Source: DASPFV01 sp035620975 (GTDB taxonomy: Bacteria > Acidobacteriota > Vicinamibacteria > Vicinamibacterales > 2-12-FULL-66-21). From it: a stretch of DNA of 48,845 bases. Of the stretch, positions 8,803-19,990 are shown piece by piece. The notes under the pieces were generated by a model. That model saw only the letters and a list, made by a program, of their open reading frames with translations, ran no database searches and was not told the origin of the DNA. The position numbers were made by a program, and so were the translations under genes. The stretch lies in contig DASPFV010000173.1 of NCBI GenBank assembly GCA_035620975.1, positions 1 through 48,845 of the forward strand. The letters are read 5' to 3'. How positions within the stretch are numbered: position 1 is the stretch's first letter; each line of letters opens with the position of its first letter.

Positions 8803-8832
8803 AAAGGGCGGCATCTCGCGATGCCGCCCTTT
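8803..8832. terminator. Bidirectional intrinsic terminator
   Basis: AAAGGGCGGCAT (8803-8814) pairs perfectly with ATGCCGCCCTTT (8821-8832) around a 6-nt loop. The A and T runs at the ends give a U-rich tail in both directions. It lies between the convergent TPR lipoprotein gene and the exbD gene and probably serves both. Confidence 0.85.
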
Positions 8833-8873
8833 GTGTTCCCCAGCGGGGCTTCCCGCTTCCGATCCGCGCAGCG

Positions 8874-9326
8874 TCATTCCCCGCGACGCATCCCTTCAGT
8901 GACGATCCCCACCTTCTCGACGCCCGCGCCCTTCGCGGCGTCGATGACCGTGATGATCTCACCGTAGCGCAGCGACGGATCGCCCACGATGAACATCGTC
9001 TTGTCGCGACGCGCCTCGAAGATGTCGCGCAGGCGCGACGGCAGATCCTGCAGGGACATGAGAGTCTTGTTGACGGCGATGCTGCGGTCGGCGCCGTACT
9101 CGAGCACGATCTGCTGGCTCGTGTCGACGGGCGTCGTCGGCTTCTGCGTCTCGAGCGGCAGGTTGATGTCGACACCCTTCTGCGTGAGCGGCAGGGCGGC
9201 CATGAAGATGATCAGGAGGACCAGCAGGACGTCGATGAGGGGCGTCACGTTCATGTCCGAACTGGCATGGGGCATCTCCCCCGTGACGACCTTCTCCGCG
9301 CCGAAGTGCTTGTGCGCGTGGGCCAT
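8874..9326 (-). CDS. exbD: ExbD/TolR-family energy-transducing protein (second copy)
   Basis: A 150-residue inner-membrane protein with one N-terminal membrane helix (about 29-47) and a periplasmic domain. The key aspartate that faces the ExbB pore lies in the helix-entry motif NVTPLIDVLLVLLIIFM. With ExbB it uses the proton gradient to drive TonB. It is the last gene of tonB-exbB-exbD-exbD, three bases after the first exbD. Two different ExbD genes per operon suggest a mixed ExbD dimer or alternative partners. Its N-terminus (MAHAHKHFG) is histidine-rich, unlike the first copy. Confidence 0.93.
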   Translation of the reverse strand: MAHAHKHFGAEKVVTGEMPHASSDMNVTPLIDVLLVLLIIFMAALPLTQKGVDINLPLETQKPTTPVDTSQQIVLEYGADRSIAVNKTLMSLQDLPSRLRDIFEARRDKTMFIVGDPSLRYGEIITVIDAAKGAGVEKVGIVTEGMRRGE

Positions 9327-9329
9327 GGC

Positions 9330-9773
9330 CTACTTGCCTCCCGCCTGTTCGTTCGTCCGCGGCGTCTTCGGATCGGTGATGAGACCGATGTCCTCGATGC
9401 CCGCCTTGCGCAGATCGTCCATCGCGTTCATGATCGCGCTGTAGGAGGCCTCGGCGTCCCCCTTGATGAGGACGATACGCTCCTTGCGGTCCTCCAGGGC
9501 GGTCTTGACGCGATCGGCGAGCTCGCGCCGCTCGACCATCACGCTGTTGACGTAGAACTGGTCCCGGCGATCGACCGCCACGACGGTCTGTTCCTGGGTT
9601 TCCGGCTTGTCGACCGTGTTGTCGGCGAGCGGGAGATTGACGGGGACGCCCTTCTGCAGCATCGGCGCGACCAGCATCATGATGATGAGCAGCACCAGCA
9701 TGACGTCGACGAGCGGCGTGACGTTGATGTCCGACTTGACGCCGCCTTTTGCGCCCCCAACATCCATTGCCAT
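9330..9773 (-). CDS. exbD: ExbD/TolR-family energy-transducing protein (first copy)
   Basis: A 147-residue ExbD-like protein. It has a single N-terminal helix with the pore aspartate in NVTPLVDVMLVLLIIMM (about 17-34) and a periplasmic domain ending in a charged tail. It shares the helix motif with the downstream copy but is clearly diverged in the periplasmic part, so the two are old paralogues rather than a recent duplication. It follows exbB after 66 bases that contain a GC-rich hairpin. It acts in the proton-driven complex that energises TonB-dependent outer-membrane transport. Confidence 0.93.
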   Translation of the reverse strand: MAMDVGGAKGGVKSDINVTPLVDVMLVLLIIMMLVAPMLQKGVPVNLPLADNTVDKPETQEQTVVAVDRRDQFYVNSVMVERRELADRVKTALEDRKERIVLIKGDAEASYSAIMNAMDDLRKAGIEDIGLITDPKTPRTNEQAGGK

Positions 9774-9801
9774 GGGAATGACTCCTGAGGGCCGCCCGGA
9801 A

Positions 9802-9816
9802 GCCCGCCACGCGGGC
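9802..9816 (-). other. Small GC-rich hairpin between exbB and exbD
   Basis: GCCCGC and GCGGGC form a 6-bp stem with a 3-nt loop in the 66-base exbB-exbD spacer. There is no T-tract, so it is not an obvious terminator. It could stabilise or process the mRNA and help set unequal ExbB and ExbD amounts. Chance is possible at this GC content. Confidence 0.3.
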
Positions 9817-9839
9817 GGGCCACGGCGCCCCGACTGCGC

Positions 9840-10511
9840 CTACGCGGTTTTCTTGATGAAGTAGTCGACCAGCTCGGAGGACGAGTTGTCCATCTCGACG
9901 TTGAAGTACTCGATGCGGCCCGTCAGATAGTTGTAGAACCAGACGGCCGGGATGGCGACGACGAGCCCGAGCGCCGTCTCGACGAGCGCCTCGGAGATGC
10001 CGGCGGAGACGGCGCCGAGGCCGCCGGAGCCCTGGGACGCGATGCCCTGGAACGCCGTGATGATGCCGACGACCGTGCCGAGCAGGCCGACGAACGGCGC
10101 GGTCGCGCCAATCGTCGCCAGCGAGGCGACGCCCTTCTTCAGGTCGTTAGCCGTCAGCGCCGACGCGCGCTGGATAGCGCGGCGGACCGTATCGACCAGG
10201 TCTTCGCGGCTCAGGTTCGCGCCGCTCTCCTGCTGGAACTGGTATTCCTGCAGCCCGGCGAGGACCACCTTGGCGAGGTGGCTGTACCGGTAGTTCTTGG
10301 AGGAGGAGATGGCGATCGCGTCCTTGAGCCGGCCCTCCTTCAGGTGCTTGGCGACCTGCGGCGCGTAGAGCTTCGACTGCTTGCGCGCCTGCGCGAAGGT
10401 ATAAATCCGTTCAATGGCGACGCCGAACGAAATCATCGACATGATGATGAGGATGACGCCGATTGCCTTCGCCACCCATCCCATCTGGTCCCACATGTGC
10501 ATCAGATCCAT
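9840..10511 (-). CDS. exbB: ExbB/TolQ/MotA-family proton channel
   Basis: A 223-residue inner-membrane protein with three membrane helices, one near the N-terminus (about 13-35) and two in the C-terminal half around GLLGTVVGIITAFQGI and ALGLVVAIPAVWFYNYL. That conserved half is the MotA/TolQ/ExbB domain. ExbB forms the pentameric pore around ExbD. The ATG start is preceded by GGAGG at good spacing. The gene lies second in the tonB operon. Context favours ExbB over TolQ, because tonB is the adjacent gene and no tolA, tolB or pal is present. Confidence 0.95.
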   Translation of the reverse strand: MDLMHMWDQMGWVAKAIGVILIIMSMISFGVAIERIYTFAQARKQSKLYAPQVAKHLKEGRLKDAIAISSSKNYRYSHLAKVVLAGLQEYQFQQESGANLSREDLVDTVRRAIQRASALTANDLKKGVASLATIGATAPFVGLLGTVVGIITAFQGIASQGSGGLGAVSAGISEALVETALGLVVAIPAVWFYNYLTGRIEYFNVEMDNSSSELVDYFIKKTA

Positions 10512-10589
10512 GCCGCATCCTCCGATACTGAAATAGCTCGAAACATCGGTTGCTATCGGTTGTCGAACGCTCTGTCGATCGCGCGGCCG

Positions 10590-11312
10590 CTACTGCAGCG
10601 TGAAGTTGACGGTGACGGTCATGATGACGGGCACCGGCACGCCATTGAGCAGCGTCGGCGTGAACACCCACTGCTTGACCGCGTCGAGCGCCGCCTGGTC
10701 AAGCAGCGGAATGGACCGGAGGACCTTGGCGTCGGTCACGCGGCCGTTGGCGCCGATGGTGGCCTCGATGATCACGACGCCCTGGACGCGCGCGGACTGC
10801 GCGATGGGCGGGTAGGTCGGCCGCACGTCCTTGACCTTGGTCGGAGGCTTGATCGCGCCGCCCACGCGAACCGGCGCCTGCGGCGGCGGAGGGGGCGGCG
10901 GCGGCGCCTCCGGAAGGCCGCCCACGACTCCGCCCATGACGCCACCGGGGACGCCGCCTTCGACGCCCCCCGGCACCCCCTCCGAGACGCCCACGGACGG
11001 CGCCGGCGCCTCCGGAATGATCTCCTTGGGAGCTTCGATGGGTGCGGCGTTGGGGTTCTGTACCGGGACCGGCTTGGGAGCGGCAGCCGGGGCGGGCGGC
11101 GGGGGTGGCGGCGGCGGGGGCGCCGGCGGCGTGCCCACGAAAGCCATCATCGTGGGCGGCGTCGGCAGCACGTCGGTCGCCATCAGCGGGATGATGATCA
11201 CCGCGCCGAACAGGATCACGTGCGCGATGATCGACAGTGGGACCGTGTACCACGCCTGGGATCCAACGCGGACGGTCGGATCGACGACATCGCCGAACAT
11301 GTCACGCGGCAC
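10590..11312 (-). CDS. tonB: TonB-family energy transducer
   Basis: A 240-residue protein that links the ExbB/ExbD motor to outer-membrane receptors. It has one N-terminal membrane helix (about 25-46), then a long Pro-rich spacer interrupted by a Gly-Val-rich stretch with repeated GGV units (about 110-133). The C-terminal TonB domain (about 155-240) contains VRPTYPPIAQSARVQG and ends WVFTPTLLNGVPVPV followed by beta strands. The GTG start at 11312 has AGGAGGG eight bases upstream. It is the first gene of its operon and has a near-perfect promoter, so the whole set should be well expressed. Confidence 0.95.
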   Translation of the reverse strand: MPRDMFGDVVDPTVRVGSQAWYTVPLSIIAHVILFGAVIIIPLMATDVLPTPPTMMAFVGTPPAPPPPPPPPPAPAAAPKPVPVQNPNAAPIEAPKEIIPEAPAPSVGVSEGVPGGVEGGVPGGVMGGVVGGLPEAPPPPPPPPQAPVRVGGAIKPPTKVKDVRPTYPPIAQSARVQGVVIIEATIGANGRVTDAKVLRSIPLLDQAALDAVKQWVFTPTLLNGVPVPVIMTVTVNFTLQ

Positions 11313-11710
11313 GGCTCAACCCTCCTGAGGCTTCAAAGCGGCGCAAGAGCGCGAATTATAGTCAGACGGAAAAACCAGTGTCAACGCGCCACCTCCCATC
11401 TGTAACCGGCGCTGGACCCGAGGCCCGCGGCACCCTGCCGGCCCGGGTCTGGAGCCCGGGCCGGCTCCGGACCGGCTCCGGACGCGAAGCTCCGGGCGTG
11501 GGGCTGGAGGCTGCAATCCACCGCTCGCTTCAGCTCCGGGCTCAGGCGTTGCCCCGAACTCTGACGCCTCAACCACGAATCTGGCCATCCCGCCGCCGAC
11601 GCCCGGACCTGGCTCGCGCCGGCGACCGCGGCCGGGCCAGCGACACGTCTTCCGCACAACCCGTTAGACACCGGAAACGCGCGGATGGCTCGGGTCGTGG
11701 GGGGCATCTC
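11313..11710. other. Intergenic region between tonB promoter and pyrophosphatase gene end
   Basis: Apart from the tonB promoter and leader at its left end, this 398-bp stretch shows no gene, RNA or repeat that I can support. The frames that stay open here run into antisense frames and are compositional. Confidence 0.5.
11355..11384 (-). promoter_or_regulatory. Near-perfect sigma70 promoter of the tonB operon
   Basis: TTGACA (11379-11384) and TATAAT (11355-11360) both match consensus exactly, with an 18-base spacer. The start would be near 11348, leaving a leader of about 36 nt before the GTG of tonB. No Fur-box-like palindrome is visible, so iron control is not indicated here. Confidence 0.88.
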
Positions 11711-14188
<2,478 letters not shown>

Positions 14189-14288
14189 GCTCTCCTCTTC
14201 TCATCCCGCGGCTGTCGCGCCGACTCCTGACACCCGGGCGCCGCGATTCGGCATCGCAGGCGCCGCCGGTCCGCGTACGCGACGACAG

Positions 14289-14325
14289 GCAGCCGCGCGC
14301 GGCTGCACAAAAGCCTCGAATCGTA
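14289..14325 (-). promoter_or_regulatory. Possible hppA promoter with an 18-bp palindrome at the transcript start
   Basis: On the minus strand TGG followed by TACGAT (14320-14325) resembles an extended -10. Starting near 14313, the transcript would immediately contain the perfect palindrome GCAGCCGCGCGCGGCTGC (14289-14306). That could be a repressor site or a 5' hairpin. The promoter call is tentative; the palindrome itself is exact. Confidence 0.45.
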
Positions 14326-14376
14326 CCATAAAAGAAAGCCGCATTCGCGTCGGCTGATCCAGGCCGGGGGAGAGGG

Positions 14377-15027
14377 TCAGACGCGGAAGTCCCCCACGCG
14401 GTCGTCGCCCCGTCGGGCCCTCACCCGGCTCGCCAGCGCCATGCCCCCGGTGAGAAACACGCGGATGCCCTGCTCGACGGTGATATCCGGATAGGCCACC
14501 TTCTCGCGCGGACAGATGACGACGTCTCCGAGATAGAGATGGTTGGTCGGCACGTAGACGGCAATCAGCGACTCGATCCCCTGCCCGCGATCCACCGTGA
14601 ACTCCTTCGTGAGGAACCCGAGCACGTACCCGCGGGTCGGATCCTCGATCATCACCACCCGCTTGAACCCGTACTCGTTGTCGGGCGAGAAGGCGACCAC
14701 CAGCTGCTTCACGGGTGCGTAGATCGTCCTGAATACCGGCACCCGCAGGAGGTAGCTCTCGGCGCGCTGCAGGAGGCGCTTCCCGAACACGTTGGTGGTC
14801 ACGGCGCCCACCAGCAGCACCAGGAGCGCGGTGGTCAGGATCCCGAGGCCGGGCACGTCCTTGAGGAATCTCAGACCCGGGACGTCGCGTTCGAGCCACG
14901 AGGCATAGAACGGGCCGACGAGGCCGTCGATCAGCGTGAAAATCCAGACGAACGCCGCCACGCTGATCACCAGCGGGACGGTGACGAAGAAGCCCGCGAT
15001 GAAGCTGCGACGGATCCACTGGAACAT
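14377..15027 (-). CDS. DUF502 family membrane protein
   Basis: A 216-residue inner-membrane protein with two N-terminal helices (about 8-38 and 60-85) and a C-terminal soluble domain. The conserved DUF502 features are present: a P-V-F-R-T-I-Y-x-P-V-K-Q block near 117-128, then GYVLGFLT and VYVPTNHLYLGDVV. The family is widespread in bacteria and related plant proteins affect membrane traffic, but the biochemical role is not known. It is the last gene of the tgt-yajC-secD-secF-uppP run, 33 bases after uppP. The ATG start lacks a strong ribosome site. Confidence 0.9.
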   Translation of the reverse strand: MFQWIRRSFIAGFFVTVPLVISVAAFVWIFTLIDGLVGPFYASWLERDVPGLRFLKDVPGLGILTTALLVLLVGAVTTNVFGKRLLQRAESYLLRVPVFRTIYAPVKQLVVAFSPDNEYGFKRVVMIEDPTRGYVLGFLTKEFTVDRGQGIESLIAVYVPTNHLYLGDVVICPREKVAYPDITVEQGIRVFLTGGMALASRVRARRGDDRVGDFRV

Positions 15028-15060
15028 GACGTCAGCACGAGGCGGGGAGACGGCCTCGCC

Positions 15061-15873
15061 TCATCGGGTGATCAACCAGCCGACGGTCCAGCCCGCCAGC
15101 AGCAACCGATAGTACGCGAACACGTCCAGCCGGTGCCCCGCCAGGAACCGGAGGAAGTACTTCACCGTCACGTAGCCGACCGCGGCCGAGACCACGAGGC
15201 CGATGCCGACGATCTGTAACGAGTCACCCGGCAGCCCCATGTCGCGCAGTTCCATCGCCTCCTTGGCCGCCGCGGCCAGCATCGCGGGTATGGCGAGGAG
15301 AAACGTAAAGCGGGCCGCCGCGTCGCGCCGGTACCCCAGGAACATCCCCACGGCAATGGTCGCGCCGGACCGGGACACGCCGGGGATGAGCGCCGAGGCC
15401 TGCGCGCACCCGATCAGGAAGGCATCGAGCCACGTCAGCGCCCCCTCGACCCGGCTCCGGGGCCCCAGCCGCTCGGCGGCCAGCATCGCGGCTGCCCCGA
15501 TTGCCAGCGCTCCGGCCGCCACTTCCGGCGTCCGCAGCACCTGCTCGATGAAATCGGTGAAGAGGAGTCCTACGAGCACGACCGGGATCGTGCCCACGGC
15601 AATGGCCTGCGCCAGTCGCGCCGGGGGATCGGGGGAGGCGCCCAGCGCCGACGGCAGCGACGCCGCCATGCCGGCGACCTCGCGCCGGAAGAAGGCCAGG
15701 ATGGCCCCCAGCGTCCCGACGTGGAGGGCCACGTCGAACGCCAGGCCGAACTCGGGTGGGGTCTCCCAGCCGAAGAACGCCCGTGCCAGGATGAGGTGCG
15801 CCGAACTCGAGACGGGCAGGAACTCGGTAAGCCCCTGGAGGATGCCCAGCAGGACGGCAGCCGGCAGCGTCAC
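15061..15873 (-). CDS. uppP: Undecaprenyl-diphosphatase UppP/BacA
   Basis: A 270-residue membrane phosphatase that recycles undecaprenyl diphosphate to the monophosphate carrier used for peptidoglycan and other surface polymers; extra copies give bacitracin resistance. Both signature motifs are intact: EFLPVSSSAHLIL near the N-terminus and GVSRSGATI in the middle. About seven or eight membrane helices are expected, and the length is normal. The GTG start at 15873 lies 12 bases after secF and is probably translationally coupled. It sits in the secretion operon, and ddl nearby completes a cell-wall theme. Confidence 0.96.
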   Translation of the reverse strand: MTLPAAVLLGILQGLTEFLPVSSSAHLILARAFFGWETPPEFGLAFDVALHVGTLGAILAFFRREVAGMAASLPSALGASPDPPARLAQAIAVGTIPVVLVGLLFTDFIEQVLRTPEVAAGALAIGAAAMLAAERLGPRSRVEGALTWLDAFLIGCAQASALIPGVSRSGATIAVGMFLGYRRDAAARFTFLLAIPAMLAAAAKEAMELRDMGLPGDSLQIVGIGLVVSAAVGYVTVKYFLRFLAGHRLDVFAYYRLLLAGWTVGWLITR

Positions 15874-15885
15874 GCGTTCGGGGGC

Positions 15886-16863
15886 CTACGACGCCCGCGC
15901 GCGGCGGCCCGACCGCCGCTCCGCCGGCGACGTGGCGGGCGCCGCCTGGCCCTTGAGGGGCCTCTTGCCCTGCCACATGATCGCGATGGCCGCGGCAATG
16001 AACACCGTCGAGTACGTGCCGCTGATGATCCCGACCATCATCGTGAATGCGAACCCGCGGAGCACCTCGCCGCCGAACAGGAACAGCGCCAGGACGCTCA
16101 GCAGCGTCGTCCCCGCCGTGATGACCGTCCGGGCGAGGGTCTGGTTCACGGCCACGTTGACGATGTGCTCCAGGTTGTCGCGACGCATCCCGCGAAGGTT
16201 TTCGCGCACGCGATCGAACACGACGATGGTGTCGTTCACCGAATACCCGGTAATCGTGAGGATGGCGGCAATCACGTTCAGCGTCATGTCGTAATCGAAG
16301 AACGTGAGGAAGGCGAGCGTGACCAGGAGGTCGTGGATCGTGGCCACCACGGCGCCCACCGCGAAGCTGAGCTGGAACCGGAGGGCGATGTAGACGAGGA
16401 TGCCCCCCAGCGCCAGGATCGTGGCCAGCGTCCCCTGGCGTTTCAGCTGATCGCCGACGACGGGGCCGACGATCTCGGTGCCGACCACCGTGAAGTTTCC
16501 GAGATTGCCCGTCCGCAGGGCGTCGATCACGGCGTCGGCCGTCTTGCTCAGCTCGCCACCGGTCTCCGCGCCGACCTGGGCCACGCGAATCATCACCTCG
16601 CGGCGCGCGGCCTCGCCGTACTGCTGGACGACAGCCGTCTCCCCCCCGGGCATGGCGCCCAGCGCCGACCGCACCTGCTGAATCTGCGGCATCTGGTCGA
16701 ACTGCACGATCACGATCGTCCCGCCCGCGAACTCGACGCCGAGCTTCAGCCCGCCCTTGGACCAGATCGCGCCGAGGCCCGCGAGGATGACCACCAGCGA
16801 GAGGACGATGGCGTGCCACCGCCAGCGGACGAAGTTGTAGTTGGGAGCCTTGAAGATCTGCAT
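15886..16863 (-). CDS. secF: Protein translocase subunit SecF
   Basis: A 325-residue inner-membrane protein that works with SecD to use the proton gradient for completing Sec-dependent export. It has one N-terminal helix, a periplasmic P4 domain (about 40-135) and five C-terminal helices. Conserved family segments are present, including GVEFAGGT near 42, TGYSVNDTIVVFDRVREN near 230, and a late helix before a basic tail ending RRSGRRARAS. It follows secD by seven bases. Separate secD and secF genes are normal for this lineage. Confidence 0.97.
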   Translation of the reverse strand: MQIFKAPNYNFVRWRWHAIVLSLVVILAGLGAIWSKGGLKLGVEFAGGTIVIVQFDQMPQIQQVRSALGAMPGGETAVVQQYGEAARREVMIRVAQVGAETGGELSKTADAVIDALRTGNLGNFTVVGTEIVGPVVGDQLKRQGTLATILALGGILVYIALRFQLSFAVGAVVATIHDLLVTLAFLTFFDYDMTLNVIAAILTITGYSVNDTIVVFDRVRENLRGMRRDNLEHIVNVAVNQTLARTVITAGTTLLSVLALFLFGGEVLRGFAFTMMVGIISGTYSTVFIAAAIAIMWQGKRPLKGQAAPATSPAERRSGRRARAS

Positions 16864-16870
16864 GGTGCCC

Positions 16871-18481
16871 CTAGATGCTCAGCGACTGCGCGGCCGGCTG
16901 CCGGCGCGAGAGCACGATCTCGAACAGCGTGCGCGACACGAAAATCGAGGTGAACAGGTTCGTCAGGAGGCCGATCGACAGCGTCGTCGCGAACCCGCGG
17001 ATGGGCCCCGTGCCGAACTGGAACAGGAACGCGGCCGCGATGAGCGACGCGACGTGCGTATCGAGCAGCGTCAGGAACACGCGTCCGAACCCGGCGTTGA
17101 CGGCCGCGCGCACACCGCGCTGGGCGGACAGCTCCTCCTTGATGCGCTCGAAAATCAGGACGTTGGAGTCGACTCCCATGCCCATCGTCAGGATGAACCC
17201 GGCGATGCCCGGCAGCGTCATCGCGGCCCCGAAGTACCCCATCATCCCGAGCAGGATGATCAGGTTGAACGCCATCGCGACGATCGCGTTGATGCCCGAG
17301 AGCCTGTAGTAGAAGAGCATGAAGAAAATGACGAGGGTGAGGCCGACGAGCGAGGCGAGCACGCCCGCGCGGACGGAGTCGGCCCCGAGCGAGGCGCCGA
17401 TGACCCGTTCCTCGAGGTAGCTCATCGACGCCGGAAGCGCGCCCGACCGCAGGATGAGCGACAGATCGGCGACCTCCTGAGTGGTGAAGTTGCCGCTGAT
17501 GCGCCCCTCACTCGTGATGCGGCCGTCGATTCGCGGGTACGACTGCACGCGGCCGTCGAGAATGATGGCCAGCGATCGGCCGATATTCGCGCCGGTCACC
17601 TGGCCGAACTTGCGGGCTCCCTCCGGGTTGAGCGAGAAGCTCACGGCCGGCTTGTTGTATTCGTCGAGCGACGGCTGGGCGCCGCGCAGATCACGCCCGG
17701 TGACCGCCGCGACCTTCCGCACGAGGAAGTACATCGTTCCCGTGTCGCCGCTGCCGGGATCGGCCGCGCCGGTGACGACTTCCATGTCGCCCGGGACCTG
17801 CCCGTTGTACGGCTGGAGCAGCGCCTCGCGGGTGGCGGCCGGTCCGGCCTCGACCAGCTTCAACTCGAGGAACGCGGTGGACCGGATGATCTCCTTCGCG
17901 CGCGCGATCTCGGTGATGCCGGGCAGCTGCACGAGGAGCTGGTCCCCTTCGCCGTGCCGGGCGATGTTCGGTTCCGACACGCCGAGCTCGTTCACCCGGC
18001 GTTCGATCGTGTCGAGCGCCTGTTCCATCGTCTGCTCACGAAGCGTACGCTCGATGTTGGGACGCATGGTGAACTCGTACGTGCCGCCGGCACCGGCGCT
18101 GCGCTCGTAGTTCGTCGCGGCCTGTTCGTCGGCCACGCGGCGGAACTCGGCGTCCCGATCCTGCGGAACGCCCTCCACCCTGAACGAGGTGGCCGAGGTC
18201 TCGGCGATCGCCCCGACGGTCACGCCGGCGTTCCGCAGCGCCTCGCGCAGCTGCTCGCTCGTCCCTTCGGTCGAGATGCGAAGGGCGTCATCGGAATGGA
18301 CCCGCATCACGAGGTGCACGCCCCCCTTCAGATCGAGGCCGAGCCGGAGCTGGTTCGCCATCAGCCAGCCGGGGGCGGGGAGGCTGTAGCGCTGCGCCAG
18401 GATCGGGTAGACGCCCAGCGTGAAGAACACGACGAAGACGACGAGAACGGTGATGACTCTCCACCGAAGGTTCTTGTTCAT
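16871..18481 (-). CDS. secD: Protein translocase subunit SecD
   Basis: A 536-residue partner of SecF. It has an N-terminal helix, then the conserved LRLGLDLKGGVHLVMRV. A large periplasmic P1 domain follows, including the P1-head insert and the QLPGITEIARAKEIIRSTAFLEL segment. The C-terminal six-helix region contains GSLPAS-like GALPASMSYLEER and GMGVDSNVLIFERIKEEL. The length is within the usual 500-620 range. It starts three bases after yajC. SecDF belongs to the RND superfamily and pulls proteins out on the periplasmic side. Confidence 0.97.
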   Translation of the reverse strand: MNKNLRWRVITVLVVFVVFFTLGVYPILAQRYSLPAPGWLMANQLRLGLDLKGGVHLVMRVHSDDALRISTEGTSEQLREALRNAGVTVGAIAETSATSFRVEGVPQDRDAEFRRVADEQAATNYERSAGAGGTYEFTMRPNIERTLREQTMEQALDTIERRVNELGVSEPNIARHGEGDQLLVQLPGITEIARAKEIIRSTAFLELKLVEAGPAATREALLQPYNGQVPGDMEVVTGAADPGSGDTGTMYFLVRKVAAVTGRDLRGAQPSLDEYNKPAVSFSLNPEGARKFGQVTGANIGRSLAIILDGRVQSYPRIDGRITSEGRISGNFTTQEVADLSLILRSGALPASMSYLEERVIGASLGADSVRAGVLASLVGLTLVIFFMLFYYRLSGINAIVAMAFNLIILLGMMGYFGAAMTLPGIAGFILTMGMGVDSNVLIFERIKEELSAQRGVRAAVNAGFGRVFLTLLDTHVASLIAAAFLFQFGTGPIRGFATTLSIGLLTNLFTSIFVSRTLFEIVLSRRQPAAQSLSI

Positions 18482-18484
18482 GGC

Positions 18485-18826
18485 TCAGGTGGTGCTGGAA
18501 TCGGGCACGACGGGGTCCTGCCCCTGGTAGCCGCCAATGGCCTGGCGGGCCATTTCGACGCGGACGTTGTTGGCGATCTGCACCTGAATGGATTTGTCGC
18601 CCAGACGCGTGACCTGCCCGTAGATGCCGCCCGTGGTGACGACCTTGTCGCCGACCTTCAGGCCGGCCTGGAAGTCCTGGATCTTCTTCTGACGCCGCTT
18701 CATGGGCAGCAGAATCAGGAAATAGAAGATACCCAGAATGATCGCGAACGGCACGAATTGCACCCAGGCGGCAGGCTGCCCCGGGCTGGCCATCGCGAGG
18801 ACGAGACGATCGGTCAGAAACGCCAT
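18485..18826 (-). CDS. yajC: Preprotein translocase accessory subunit YajC
   Basis: A 113-residue single-pass inner-membrane protein that joins SecD and SecF in the holotranslocon. The membrane helix is near 23-41 and is followed by the conserved basic block RRQKK and then GLKVGDKVVTTGGIYG. Its ATG directly follows the tgt stop codon with no spacing, and secD starts three bases after it. This is the classical tgt-yajC-secD-secF order. Confidence 0.96.
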   Translation of the reverse strand: MAFLTDRLVLAMASPGQPAAWVQFVPFAIILGIFYFLILLPMKRRQKKIQDFQAGLKVGDKVVTTGGIYGQVTRLGDKSIQVQIANNVRVEMARQAIGGYQGQDPVVPDSSTT

Positions 18827-19984
18827 TCAGAGCTGAGGCTTGCGGGAGAAGGTCCGGCGGAACTCCTGGCGGAGCTTTTCAAACGTGTTGAACATAATAG
18901 CGTCCCTGATTGCCCGCATGGTGTCAAGGTAAAAGTAGAGGTTGTGCAACGAGTTGAGGGTGGCGGCGGTCATCTCGCCGCTCACGTAGAGATGGCGCAG
19001 ATAGGCCCTCGAGAAGTGCCGGCACGTGTAGCAGCCGCAGTCCGGATCCGGCGGGGCCGGGTCGTCGGCATAGCGGGCGGTCTTGATCGAGATCGGTCCA
19101 TGCCTCGTGATGAGCTGCCCGTTCCTCGCGTTGCGCGTGGGCAGCACGCAGTCGAACAGATCCACGCCGCGGGCAACGGCTTCGAAAAGGTCGTCCGGCA
19201 TCCCCGTGCCCATCAGATAACGGGGCCGGTCGTCCGGCAGCCGGGGCGCGGTGTGTCCAACGATGTCGTACATGAGGTCCGGGGGCTCGCCCACGCTGAG
19301 GCCGCCGATCGCGTAGGCCTCGAAGCCAATCTCGATCGTCGCCTCGGCGCTCTCCGTCCGGAGGGGCGGGTCCGTCCCCCCCTGGACGATGCCGAACTGC
19401 GCCTGAGCCTGGTTGGTGATCACGACGTTGCCGGCTTCGCCGTGGCGGAGGCGGAGATGCCGCTCCCGCGCCCGCGCAGCCCACCGCACGCTTCGAAGCA
19501 TCGCCTCGCGGACGACCTCTGGCGCAGACGCGGTGGCCACACACTCATCGAGGACCATGGCGATGTCGGAACCGAGCTGCGCCTGGATGTCCACGGCACT
19601 TTCGGGGGTCAACAGGTGTGGCGCGCCGTCGAGGTGCGATCGGAATTCGGCGCCCTGCTCGGTGATCCGGCGGCGATCGGCGAGGCTGAAGATCTGGTAG
19701 CCGCCGCTGTCGGTGAGGATCGGCCCCGGCCAGCCCATGAAGCGATGCAGGCCGCCGCTCCTCGCGATCACTCCGGTGCCTGGCCGCAGGTAGAGGTGGT
19801 AGGTGTTGCCGAGGATGATCTGCGCCTGGATCTCCTGCAGCTGACGGTGCGTCAGCGCTTTGACGGCTCCCTGCGTGCCGACCGGCATGAACGCGGGTGT
19901 CTGCACCACGCCGTGGCCCGTGCGCATCTCGCCGCGGCGCGCGTGACCCGCCCGGGCCAGCACGCGAAAGTCGAATCCGTCCAC
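18827..19984 (-). CDS. tgt: tRNA-guanine transglycosylase (queuine tRNA-ribosyltransferase)
   Basis: A 385-residue enzyme that swaps guanine-34 for the queuosine precursor preQ1 in tRNAs with GUN anticodons. Recognisable parts are TPAFMPVGTQGAVK near 28-41, DSGGYQIFSL with an active-site Asp near 93, VQGG for base recognition, and the nucleophile Asp in GVDLFDCVLPTR. Zinc ligands are CGCYTC plus a later His. The GTG start at 19984 has no ribosome site. A -10-like TATGCT lies only six bases upstream, so the mRNA may be leaderless. No other queuosine gene is in the window. Confidence 0.97.
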   Translation of the reverse strand: MDGFDFRVLARAGHARRGEMRTGHGVVQTPAFMPVGTQGAVKALTHRQLQEIQAQIILGNTYHLYLRPGTGVIARSGGLHRFMGWPGPILTDSGGYQIFSLADRRRITEQGAEFRSHLDGAPHLLTPESAVDIQAQLGSDIAMVLDECVATASAPEVVREAMLRSVRWAARARERHLRLRHGEAGNVVITNQAQAQFGIVQGGTDPPLRTESAEATIEIGFEAYAIGGLSVGEPPDLMYDIVGHTAPRLPDDRPRYLMGTGMPDDLFEAVARGVDLFDCVLPTRNARNGQLITRHGPISIKTARYADDPAPPDPDCGCYTCRHFSRAYLRHLYVSGEMTAATLNSLHNLYFYLDTMRAIRDAIMFNTFEKLRQEFRRTFSRKPQL

Positions 19985-19990
19985 GCTCAG

